In this document: in pieces, positions 56,187 to 64,000 of the stretch
Layout of the letters: every line of letters begins with the position of its first letter
Numbering within the stretch: position 1 is the stretch's first letter
NCBI RefSeq assembly: GCF_009363155.1
Contig: NZ_CP045302.1
Coordinates: 137,001-201,000, forward strand
Reading direction: 5' to 3'
Length of the DNA stretch: 64,000 nt
Origin: Azotobacter salinestris
GTDB lineage: Bacteria > Pseudomonadota > Gammaproteobacteria > Pseudomonadales > Pseudomonadaceae
Position numbers and translations under genes: made by a program
Notes under the pieces: model-generated
Seen by the model: the letters and a program-made list of their open reading frames with translations, nothing else
The model's database searches: none
Told to the model about the DNA's origin: nothing

Positions 56187-56714
56187 GGCTTCCCATCTGC
56201 CACGCTGTGGCTGCTGCCAACAGCCAAGCCCGCGGACGTATCGGTGGGCGTTTGATTTTCGGTCGCCTTCACGTCCTATAATCAGACGTTCGTACCGAAT
56301 TTAGTCGGCGAGCAGCACCGCTCTGGCCGATGCGGCGGTCACTGCTTCCGATAAGAGTCATATGGCTCATATATTGCATCTTATAATGCCAGCCGGCGGA
56401 CAATATCTTGTGTTGGCAGTAGCTAATCTTAGCTAACGGATGACAAGCTTAAGTTCCGGTCAGGCACCACTGACGGTGAGGCCCGGCATAGATTTGTCGG
56501 GGCGGCTGCCATGGTTGATGCAGTTCGCGTGCATGAGACACATGCGGTTGCCAGATGCCGCATAGCGACGACGGCCATAACAATGGAAACCCGACATTGG
56601 CGCGGGCACGGTCAGAGGGTCGGTTCCGAAGCTGGTCAAAAGATAACAATAGAAAACAATAGAGAGCTGCGCGTTGCGTTCGCAAATGCGACGACGTAGC
56701 CAAGGAGGGTGGAT
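56187..56714. other. Intergenic region upstream of the ketone carboxylase regulator
   Basis: No gene is supported. The region is AT-rich around 56340-56450 and ends in AAGGAGG before the regulator start. No -24/-12 site was found. Confidence 0.45.
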
Positions 56715-58742
56715 ATGCCTGCCACTGTTTCAGGCCAGATGTTTTCCGTACCGGAAAATGATGGCCGCGTTATGGCTTCATGGGAGCGATTTCTCAATGG
56801 CTGCGAACCCGGTTCGGATGCGCTGCGCCGCCTGATCGACGATTCTTGGCGACGTTGCTTCGGAGCCAGCGTCGACCCTAGCCGCTTCCAGGCACCGCCG
56901 CCGGTTGGCGAGAATTCCCTACATTCCTTGCGCGACGAATGCGCCGATCTGCTGACTGCCAGCGCGCCCATCATGGCCTCGGCACGGGATTTTCTTTCTG
57001 AAACTGGAACGGTGATGGTGCTCACCAGCCAGACCGGCATCATCCTTAACCTCGAAGGGGATGTGTCCACGCGCGGCGCGGCGGAAAACGTGCATCTGCT
57101 GCCGGGTGCGAGCTGGAGCGAACTCGCTTGCGGCACCAACGCGATCGGTACCGCCCTGGAAATCGGTCAGCCGGTGCAGATTCACTCGGCGGAGCATTAC
57201 TGCGCCGGCATCAAGCGCTGGTCCTGTTCGGCGACAGTGATCCGCGACCCCTACGACGGTTCCATCCTCGGCGTGGTCGACGTATCTGGGCTCAACGACT
57301 CCTACAGCCGACACAGCCTTGCCTTGGTTGTGGCGACGGCCGGTCGCATCGAGAACCGCTTGGCAAGAATGGAAATGGATGTCCGCTATCGCCTGCTGGA
57401 GAGCTGTGTCGACCGCCTTTCGCCGAGCACGACTGATGGCGTCATCGTGTTCGACCGTCGTGGTCGTGCCATTAAGGCGAATGCGCGCGCCTCGGCGGTG
57501 GTGGCCGATCTGGCTGGTCGCGAGCTGTTTGGCTCGGCGGACGCCCTCGGCACCTTGTCGCTGGACTGGAAGAAGGATGGCGAGGCCGCCGAGGCCCTGC
57601 CCGAGTGGATAGACCAGAACTGGCTGCAACCGGTGCTCGTCGGCGGCGAGCATCTCGGTACGGTACTGACGCTGCCAAGCCGGCGCGCGCCTGTCGGCGG
57701 CGGTGCCCGTGCGGCGAGCCCGCTCGTCCTCGGTGAGACGGCCGACAAGGGTAGCTTCGACAAGTTGGTGGGAGAGTCGGCGGCACTGCTGCAGACGGTC
57801 GGTCGCGCCCGGCAGCTTGCGAAGTCCCGTGTCCCGGTCCTGCTGCTGGGCGAGACTGGGGTGGGTAAGGACGTGTTTGCGCGCTGCATACACGAATCCG
57901 GCGCGACCAAGGACGGCCCCTTCGTTGCCCTGAATTGCGGCGGCTTCTCGCGCGAGCTGTTGACCAGCGAGCTGTTCGGCTACACCGAGGGCTCGTTCAC
58001 TGGGGCGCGGCGCGGCGGCATGATGGGCAAGATCGAGGCGGCCGACGGTGGCACCCTATTCCTCGACGAGATCGGCGAGATGCCCATCGACCTCCAGCCC
58101 CATTTCCTGAGAGTGCTGGAGGAGGGCGAGGTTTATCGCATCGGCGAGAACAAGCCGCGCAAGGTCAATTTCCGCCTCGTGGCCGCGACCAATCGCGACC
58201 TGCGCAAGGAAATCCAGGCCGGCACCTTCCGCATGGATCTCTTCTACCGGGTTGCGGTGACCAGCATCAACATCCCGTCCCTGCGCGAGCGGGCCGGGGA
58301 CATTCCCCTGCTCGGCGAGCACTATCTCAAGACCCTGGCGCCGCAGCACGGGCTCGGGCCGCGGATGCTGTCGGCCGGCGCGGTGGCGCTGCTGCAGCAG
58401 TACGCCTGGCCGGGCAACATCCGCGAATTCCGTAATGTCATCGAAAGCATGCTGCTCACCTCGCAAGCGAGCGTGCTGACCGAGGCCGACGTGCCGATCG
58501 ACGTGCGCGCCGCTTCGCGCGCAGCGGCGCACTCGGAACTTGATGCGCCCGACAACCCGCGCGATCTGAACGGCCTGGAGAGTGCCGAGCGCGAGGCCAT
58601 CCTGCGGGCAATCAAGGGCAGTCGCGGTAACATGACCGCGGTGGCACGCGAACTGGGTATTGCCAAGAGTACTGTCTACGCAAAGCTCAAGCGCTTCGAC
58701 CTCGAGGCCTATGTAGACGATTTACGCAACTATCGCATCTGA
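56715..58742 (+). CDS. Sigma-54-dependent activator of the carboxylase operon (AcoR/AcxR-like)
   Basis: A 675-residue activator. The AAGGAGG spacing fits the ATG at 56715 better than the GTG at 56709. The N-terminal part has a GAF domain ([29 protein letters not shown]), then a PAS-like segment. The AAA+ domain has Walker A GETGVGKD and Walker [10 protein letters not shown]; a Fis HTH closes it ([24 protein letters not shown]). The sigma-54 loop is GSFTGA (426-431), Ser for Ala at the second position. Its target is very likely the carboxylase operon at 61688, whose promoter is of sigma-54 type; two ISs now lie between them. Confidence 0.9.
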   Translation: MPATVSGQMFSVPENDGRVMASWERFLNGCEPGSDALRRLIDDSWRRCFGASVDPSRFQAPPPVGENSLHSLRDECADLLTASAPIMASARDFLSETGTVMVLTSQTGIILNLEGDVSTRGAAENVHLLPGASWSELACGTNAIGTALEIGQPVQIHSAEHYCAGIKRWSCSATVIRDPYDGSILGVVDVSGLNDSYSRHSLALVVATAGRIENRLARMEMDVRYRLLESCVDRLSPSTTDGVIVFDRRGRAIKANARASAVVADLAGRELFGSADALGTLSLDWKKDGEAAEALPEWIDQNWLQPVLVGGEHLGTVLTLPSRRAPVGGGARAASPLVLGETADKGSFDKLVGESAALLQTVGRARQLAKSRVPVLLLGETGVGKDVFARCIHESGATKDGPFVALNCGGFSRELLTSELFGYTEGSFTGARRGGMMGKIEAADGGTLFLDEIGEMPIDLQPHFLRVLEEGEVYRIGENKPRKVNFRLVAATNRDLRKEIQAGTFRMDLFYRVAVTSINIPSLRERAGDIPLLGEHYLKTLAPQHGLGPRMLSAGAVALLQQYAWPGNIREFRNVIESMLLTSQASVLTEADVPIDVRAASRAAAHSELDAPDNPRDLNGLESAEREAILRAIKGSRGNMTAVARELGIAKSTVYAKLKRFDLEAYVDDLRNYRI

Positions 58743-58828
58743 CGTCGATTTCTCTTTTCCTGACCAATTTGCCTCCGCCCCTTGATCTAGGGGTGGAGGC
58801 TTTGTCTTTTGCAGTACGCTTCAATTAG

Positions 58829-60023
58829 GGAAATCCTGAAAAAGACTTCCCGATTCTGGTGAAATACACCCGCTCCCTTGTCCGAGTTTCCCGATGAAGC
58901 AACTGTCCTTCGCCGATGCCGAGTATGCCGGCAAGCGCAAGCAGACCCGCCGCGAGCGCTTCCTGCTCGAGATGGACCAGGTGGTGCCGTGGCAGGGGCT
59001 GATCGCCCTGATCGAGCCCTACTATCCCAAGGGCGAAGGCGGTCGGCCCGCCTACCCGCTGGCAGCCATGCTGCGCGTGCACCTGATGCAGAACTGGTTC
59101 GGCTACAGCGATCCGGCGATGGAGGAAGCGCTGTACGAAACCACTCTCCTGCGCCAGTTCGCCGGCCTGAGCCTGGAGCGCATCCCGGACGAAACGACCC
59201 CTCCTCAACTTCCGTCGCCTGCTGGAGAAGCACGAACTGGCCGGGGGAATACTGGAGGTGATCAACGGCTATCTGGGCGAGCGCGGACTGTCGCTGCGCC
59301 AGGGCACCATTGTCGACGCCACCCTGATCCATGCGCCGAGCTCGACGAAGAACAAGGACGGCAAGCGCGACCCGGAAATGCACTCGACGAAGAAGGGCAA
59401 CCAGTACTACTTCGGCGCAAAAGCTCACATTGGTGCCGACGCTGAGTCGGGTCTGGTGCACAGCGTGGTGGTCACGGCAGCCAACGTGGCAGATGTCACC
59501 CAAGTCGACCAACTGCTGCATGGCGAGGAAAACGTAGTGAGTGCCGATGCGGGCTATACCGGCGTAGAGAAGCGCCCCGAGCATGAAGGTCGGCAGGTCA
59601 TCTGGCAGGTCGCGGCCCGGCGCAGTACCTACAAGAAGCATGGCAAGCGTAGCGCCTTATACAAAGCGATCCGCAAGATCGAGAAGGCCAAGGCCCAGGT
59701 ACGAGCCAAGGTCGAACATCCGTTCCGCGTGATCAAGCGCCAGTTTGGCTACACCAAGGTGCGCTTCCGGGGATTGGCCAAAAACACGTCACAGTTGGTG
59801 ACGCTGTTCGCCTTGTCGAATCTGTGGATGGCGCGCCGATATTTACTGGCGAATGCAGGAGAGGTGCGCCTGTAATGCGGGAAACGGTTGCTGCGACGTG
59901 CTCGCGGCAGCTAAAAAACGCAGAAACGAGCGGGTGATCTGATCGTTTTTGATCGATTCTCCGCTTTCAAAGTCGGCGGGGGGCTGAAGTCAGCCAGAAA
60001 TACATGACTACTTCAGACCATCC
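58829..60023 (+). mobile_element. IS5-family element, copy 3 (1195 bp)
   Basis: It has the same ends as copies 1 and 2. TTAG at 58825-58828 and 60024-60027 is the target duplication. Its right TTAG is at the same time the left TTAG of copy 4. Confidence 0.95.
58894..59875 (+). pseudogene. IS5-family transposase, copy 3 (frameshifted)
   Basis: It has the same one-base C insertion as copy 2 (C-run 59198-59201), splitting the gene after RIPDETT. Movement of this copy would need transposase supplied in trans by copy 1 or 4. Confidence 0.93.
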
Positions 60024-60027
60024 TTAG

Positions 60028-61221
60028 GGAAATCCTGAAAAAGACTTCCCGATTCTGGTGAAATACACCCGCTCCCTTGTCCGAGTTTCCCGATGAAGCA
60101 ACTGTCCTTCGCCGATGCCGAGTATGCCGGCAAGCGCAAGCAGACCCGCCGCGAGCGCTTCCTGCTCGAGATGGACCAGGTGGTGCCGTGGCAGGGGCTG
60201 ATCGCCCTGATCGAGCCCTACTATCCCAAGGGCGAAGGCGGTCGGCCCGCCTACCCGCTGGCAGCCATGCTGCGCGTGCACCTGATGCAGAACTGGTTCG
60301 GCTACAGCGATCCGGCGATGGAGGAAGCGCTGTACGAAACCACTCTCCTGCGCCAGTTCGCCGGCCTGAGCCTGGAGCGCATCCCGGACGAAACGACCCT
60401 CCTCAACTTCCGTCGCCTGCTGGAGAAGCACGAACTGGCCGGGGGAATACTGGAGGTGATCAACGGCTATCTGGGCGAGCGCGGACTGTCGCTGCGCCAG
60501 GGCACCATTGTCGACGCCACCCTGATCCATGCGCCGAGCTCGACGAAGAACAAGGACGGCAAGCGCGACCCGGAAATGCACTCGACGAAGAAGGGCAACC
60601 AGTACTACTTCGGCGCAAAAGCTCACATTGGTGCCGACGCTGAGTCGGGTCTGGTGCACAGCGTGGTGGTCACGGCAGCCAACGTGGCAGATGTCACCCA
60701 AGTCGACCAACTGCTGCATGGCGAGGAAAACGTAGTGAGTGCCGATGCGGGCTATACCGGCGTAGAGAAGCGCCCCGAGCATGAAGGTCGGCAGGTCATC
60801 TGGCAGGTCGCGGCCCGGCGCAGTACCTACAAGAAGCATGGCAAGCGTAGCGCCTTATACAAAGCGATCCGCAAGATCGAGAAGGCCAAGGCCCAGGTAC
60901 GAGCCAAGGTCGAACATCCGTTCCGCGTGATCAAGCGCCAGTTTGGCTACACCAAGGTGCGCTTCCGGGGATTGGCCAAAAACACGTCACAGTTGGTGAC
61001 GCTGTTCGCCTTGTCGAATCTGTGGATGGCGCGCCGATATTTACTGGCGAATGCAGGAGAGGTGCGCCTGTAATGCGGGAAACGGTTGCTGCGACGTGCT
61101 CGCGGCAGCTAAAAAACGCAGAAACGAGCGGGTGATCTGATCGTTTTTGATCGATTCTCCGCTTTCAAAGTCGGCGGGGGGCTGAAGTCAGCCAGAAATA
61201 CATGACTACTTCAGACCATCC
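60028..61221 (+). mobile_element. IS5-family element, copy 4 (intact, 1194 bp)
   Basis: Tandem with copy 3 in the same orientation, separated by a single TTAG; its right flank is TTAG at 61222-61225. Confidence 0.95.
60093..61073 (+). CDS. IS5-family transposase, copy 4 (intact)
   Basis: A 326-residue transposase with the same translation as copy 1, DDE residues intact. It is one of two uninterrupted copies of this gene in the window. Confidence 0.95.
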   Translation: MKQLSFADAEYAGKRKQTRRERFLLEMDQVVPWQGLIALIEPYYPKGEGGRPAYPLAAMLRVHLMQNWFGYSDPAMEEALYETTLLRQFAGLSLERIPDETTLLNFRRLLEKHELAGGILEVINGYLGERGLSLRQGTIVDATLIHAPSSTKNKDGKRDPEMHSTKKGNQYYFGAKAHIGADAESGLVHSVVVTAANVADVTQVDQLLHGEENVVSADAGYTGVEKRPEHEGRQVIWQVAARRSTYKKHGKRSALYKAIRKIEKAKAQVRAKVEHPFRVIKRQFGYTKVRFRGLAKNTSQLVTLFALSNLWMARRYLLANAGEVRL

Positions 61222-61421
61222 TTAGCGAAGTGCTTATTCGCAATTGCCTGTGCCTATCTTCGCGGTCTTCTCATCCCCACGCTCGTTGACTCTGATCGGC
61301 CGACTCCGGTGCTGCCGGTCGGGCATGCCTCATCGCGCCTAGAATTCGGAAAGCTCCCAATTTTTACGTTCTGACACTCGCTTTGTTGCGTTGCATCAAT
61401 TCAACCGAAATTCGAACGGGT

Positions 61422-61482
61422 ATTCGCGAATCTAGACGCACTCGATTTAACGAAAATTCTGCATTTTTTATTTTTCGTTAAA
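61422..61482. promoter_or_regulatory. Two dyads upstream of the carboxylase promoter (activator sites)
   Basis: A 10-bp palindrome ATTCGCGAAT lies at 61422-61431. A longer inverted repeat TTTAACGAAAA (61446-61456) and TTTTCGTTAAA (61472-61482) has perfect 11-bp arms. Both are 40-100 bp upstream of the -24/-12 promoter, where an enhancer-binding protein would act. Confidence 0.45.
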
Positions 61483-61520
61483 AAACAATGAGTTGCTGAA
61501 AGTAATTAGTCGCTCGTGAG

Positions 61521-61537
61521 TTGGCATACCGCTTGCG
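61521..61537 (+). promoter_or_regulatory. Sigma-54 (-24/-12) promoter of the carboxylase operon
   Basis: TTGGCATACCGCTTGCG has TTGGCA at -24 and TTGC at -12 with 10 nt between GG and GC. It lies about 150 bp upstream of the first subunit gene and downstream of the tandem ISs, so promoter and operon remain joined. Confidence 0.65.
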
Positions 61538-61687
61538 ATAAGTATCAGTGGAAAGTCCGATTTCACCGTGTTGAATGACTTTAGTAATCAGCGACGGTGA
61601 AACGACTTGAGGGTCCGGAAAACACCAGTCCTGGACTGACGTTAGAAAAGTCTCAATCCACGAACGAGATGACGGGAGAAATGCGGC

Positions 61688-63625
61688 ATGACATTGCAAA
61701 TAAACATCGATAACGGTGGCACGCTCACCGATATCTGCATCATGACCGATGATGGAGTCAGAAAGACGAAGGTACTGACTACACCTTACGATCTGAGCAA
61801 GTGTTTCTTCGAAGGCTTGCAGAAGGCGTCTGGCGTTCTCTACGACACGCCGGACGTGGCGCGGCTGCTCGAGGAGGTCGACCTTATCCGCTATTCGACG
61901 ACGCAGGGTACTAATGCCATCTGCGAGCGCAAGGGGCCGCGGCTCGGCCTCATCATCGATGCCGGTGCCCGCGACCTGCCGGTGCGCCTGGCGGAACACG
62001 ATCCAGAGGTGTACGAGGCGCTGGTCGGCGACCGCGTGGTTTTTCTCGATGCCGCCACTGTGCTTGGTGACGATGCGGACGTCGAGGTGGTAAGGGCGAT
62101 CAACCAGCTTACCGCGGCCGGTGCCAACCGCCTGGTGGTGAGCTTCGGCGGCGCGGCCTTCCTCGAGGTCGAGGAGCGCTTCCGCAAGGTCGTGCTGCGC
62201 AAGTATCCGCGGCATCTGCTGGGCGCGGTGCCGGTGCTCTATGGCAGCGACCTGACGACGGATCGCGACGTGATTCGCCGCACCTGGACGGCGCTGATCA
62301 ATTCCTTCCTGCATCCGGCGACGGAGGCATTCCTGTTCAATGCCGAGAACCGCCTGCGCGCCTATCGCACCAAGAACCCGCTGCTGATCTTCCGCAACGA
62401 CGGCGATGCTTCGCGCGTCGCCAAGACGGTGGCGATCAAGACCTACAGCTCCGGTCCGCGCGGTGGCATGGAGGGCATGAAGTCCTTTGCCAAGCTCTAT
62501 GGCCTGTCCGACGTGGTTGCTATCGACGTCGGCGGCACCACCACCGACATCGGCCAGTGCCTCAATGGTACGGTCGCGGAGGTGCAGCGCGGTCACGTCG
62601 AAGGTATCAGCGTGTCCTTCCCGCTGTGCGAGATCATGAGCGCCGGCGCAGGCGGCAGTTCCATCTTCAAGGTGGTCAACAACCGCATTGTGATTGGGCC
62701 GGAAAGCGTTGGTGCGGTCCCGGGGCCGGCGGCTTTCGGTCGTGGCGGCAAGGAGGCCACGATCACCGATGCCAGCCTGCTAAGCGGTATTTTCGACCCC
62801 AAGTCCTATTTCGGCGGCGGTATGGCGCTGGATCTGGACCGGGCTGCCAGCGCAGTCACTTTCAACATCGCCAAGCCGCTGGGCATCGGCCTCGATGAGG
62901 CGCTACTGCAGATGGCGCACGCCTACGAGGAGAAGATTGCTGTCGAACTGCACCGCTTCACCAAGGTATCAAAGGACACAGTAATGCTCGCGTTCGGTGG
63001 CGCCGGGCCGCTCAATGCCTGTGGCGTGGCAGAGAAGGCCGGCATCGACCGGGTTGCGGTGCCCAAGCTGGCGGCGGTGTTCAGTGCCTTCGGTATCGGC
63101 TCGTGCGACATCTCCCAGCGTTACGCGATCGCACTCGACGACCGCAGCACCAAAGGCGTGGGCGAGGCCCTGGCCGGCCTCAAGCTCAAGGCTGCGCGCG
63201 ACATGTTCGCCGAGGGCTTCGCTGAAGGTCAGTACGACATAGAAGCTTGGCTGGCGGGCGAACTGGGTGACGGCAGCGAGTTGCGCTACCCGATTGCCGA
63301 CGGAGTCGGCTACCCGGCCGAACTGGCGCACGCACGGACGGTGGAGTTGGGCCTGCGTGCCGTCAAGCCGCTGCGCGCCGAAGTCAGCAAGACCGCGCGC
63401 TTCGCCGAGAGCCAGGCCGCCAGCGCCATCGACACGCGCAAAGTGCTGACCCGCGGCAAGGGGCGCATCGACATCCCGGTCTACCGCCTGGCCGAACTGG
63501 CTCCGGGCGACCACGCAACCGGGCCCGCGATTCTCGAAGAAGACTTCTTTACGTGCCACGTGCTCGATGGCTGGAGTTTCGTCATCAGCGATGCGGGCGA
63601 CATCATGCTGAACAGGAAGGCCTGA
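61688..63625 (+). CDS. Ketone carboxylase HyuA-type subunit (acetophenone/acetone carboxylase-like)
   Basis: A 645-residue hydantoinase A/oxoprolinase-family protein with an ASKHA ATP-binding fold. The N-terminal phosphate loop reads IDNGGTLTDI instead of the usual DIGGTFTD. Other motifs are RYSTTQGTNAICERKG, SSGPRGGMEGMK, AIDVGGTTTDIG and AFGGAGPLNACGVAEKAG. Such subunits phosphorylate ketone enolates or carbonate in ATP-dependent carboxylases. The length (about 70 kDa) and the following small zinc-type gene match the gene order of acetophenone carboxylase (Apc1, Apc2) better than acetone carboxylase, whose homologue is longer. The substrate remains inference. Confidence 0.82.
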   Translation: MTLQINIDNGGTLTDICIMTDDGVRKTKVLTTPYDLSKCFFEGLQKASGVLYDTPDVARLLEEVDLIRYSTTQGTNAICERKGPRLGLIIDAGARDLPVRLAEHDPEVYEALVGDRVVFLDAATVLGDDADVEVVRAINQLTAAGANRLVVSFGGAAFLEVEERFRKVVLRKYPRHLLGAVPVLYGSDLTTDRDVIRRTWTALINSFLHPATEAFLFNAENRLRAYRTKNPLLIFRNDGDASRVAKTVAIKTYSSGPRGGMEGMKSFAKLYGLSDVVAIDVGGTTTDIGQCLNGTVAEVQRGHVEGISVSFPLCEIMSAGAGGSSIFKVVNNRIVIGPESVGAVPGPAAFGRGGKEATITDASLLSGIFDPKSYFGGGMALDLDRAASAVTFNIAKPLGIGLDEALLQMAHAYEEKIAVELHRFTKVSKDTVMLAFGGAGPLNACGVAEKAGIDRVAVPKLAAVFSAFGIGSCDISQRYAIALDDRSTKGVGEALAGLKLKAARDMFAEGFAEGQYDIEAWLAGELGDGSELRYPIADGVGYPAELAHARTVELGLRAVKPLRAEVSKTARFAESQAASAIDTRKVLTRGKGRIDIPVYRLAELAPGDHATGPAILEEDFFTCHVLDGWSFVISDAGDIMLNRKA

Positions 63626-63628
63626 AAA

Positions 63629-64000
63629 ATGAAAGTTCTGATGACCGAATATCTGCGCATCGATCTCGATTCGAAAAAGTGGGAGTGCCGAGTGTGCGAC
63701 CACGAGATCGGGTCAGCGACCAAGAGCTACAAGGAAGGCATGCTCGTCTACAACCGCGATCCGCGCGAGATTCATCCGCCCATCATTGACCCTGAGAAGT
63801 ACCGCTTCACCTTCAGTCCCGACCCGGAGTGGGTGCGCATTCTTGAGTACTACTGCCCGCACTGCGGAACCATGGTCGAGACGGAATATGCCATTCCCGG
63901 CCATCCGCCACTGCACGACATGCAGCCGGACCTGCCGGCCCTGCGGGCGCAGTGGGCCAAGCGCGAGGAAATCGCGAAGCCGGTCGTGGGTCCCGAGGTA
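63629..64000 (+). CDS. Ketone carboxylase small subunit (gamma/Apc2-like), 3' end off window
   Basis: It starts 3 bp after the HyuA-type gene and is open to the window edge (124 codons). Two CxxC pairs (WECRVCDHE, YYCPHCGTM) suggest a structural zinc site. The stretch VYNRDPREIHPPIIDPEKY and the PLHDMQPDLPALRAQW end resemble the acetone carboxylase gamma-subunit family. The larger HyuA/HyuB-type subunits expected next are beyond the edge. Confidence 0.8.
   Translation, partial: MKVLMTEYLRIDLDSKKWECRVCDHEIGSATKSYKEGMLVYNRDPREIHPPIIDPEKYRFTFSPDPEWVRILEYYCPHCGTMVETEYAIPGHPPLHDMQPDLPALRAQWAKREEIAKPVVGPEV

Noticed and set aside
61446-61482. Terminator between IS5 copy 4 and the carboxylase operon
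   Set aside because: The arms are A/T-rich and widely spaced, so the stem would be weak. Its position upstream of a -24/-12 promoter fits an activator site better.

Overview
The window looks like a high-GC gammaproteobacterium of the Pseudomonadaceae, most likely Azotobacter or a close Pseudomonas relative. The reasons are two OprD-type porins, sigma-54 enhancer-binding regulators, A-rich Crc/Hfq-type leader motifs before carbon-use genes, PRTRC plasmid-type remnants and very heavy insertion-sequence (IS) load. The genus is inference from gene content only.

Layout. 0-1.5 kb: a partial Cys-rich hypothetical gene and an MBL-fold hydrolase. 2.2-12.5 kb: a self-contained small-molecule cluster of one-module NRPS (Cy-like, A, PCP, TE), flavoprotein monooxygenase, EmrA/EmrB/outer-membrane tripartite exporter and Sfp-type phosphopantetheinyl transferase. 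This is the best candidate for an undescribed system; its adenylation pocket reads close to the cysteine code. 12.7-16.5 kb: small housekeeping and hypothetical genes. 16.8-18.0 kb: IS5-family copy 1. 18.2-24 kb: an extracytoplasmic starch/glucose module (GH15 glucoamylase, two subunits of an FAD glucose/sorbitol-type dehydrogenase, a truncated gluconolactonase). 24.3-29.1 kb: a galactarate-type operon (GarD-like dehydratase, ketoglutarate-semialdehyde dehydrogenase, OprD porin).

29.9-39.1 kb is an IS graveyard inside one amidohydrolase pseudogene: three tandem IS630 copies at one TA, and 96 bp further on an IS630 split by an IS701, which itself holds another IS630, with a fourth IS630 beside its end. 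39.3-45.6 kb: an alcohol-oxidation regulon (outer-membrane channel, sigma-54 activator, ADH II-type iron alcohol dehydrogenase, acetaldehyde dehydrogenase) with recognisable -24/-12 promoters and a dyad activator site. 45.7-51.9 kb: remnants of other mobile DNA: TnpB end, degenerate IS3, methyltransferase fragment, a two-repeat type I-E-like CRISPR remnant, a Cys-motif gene split by IS5 copy 2, and a PRTRC-type ThiF gene split by an IS630. 51.9-54.8 kb: a second OprD porin and a CobW-family GTPase.

56.7-64 kb: a sigma-54 activator, two IS5 copies in direct tandem sharing one TTAG, then the start of a ketone carboxylase operon (HyuA-type subunit and the small zinc-motif subunit, most like acetophenone/acetone carboxylase) with its own sigma-54 promoter retained downstream of the ISs. 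The window cuts the operon at its right edge. Together the genes describe a soil saprophyte with catabolite-controlled use of dextrins, aldaric acids, alcohols and ketones, in a replicon region that has been repeatedly rearranged by transposition. No rRNA or tRNA gene was recognised.
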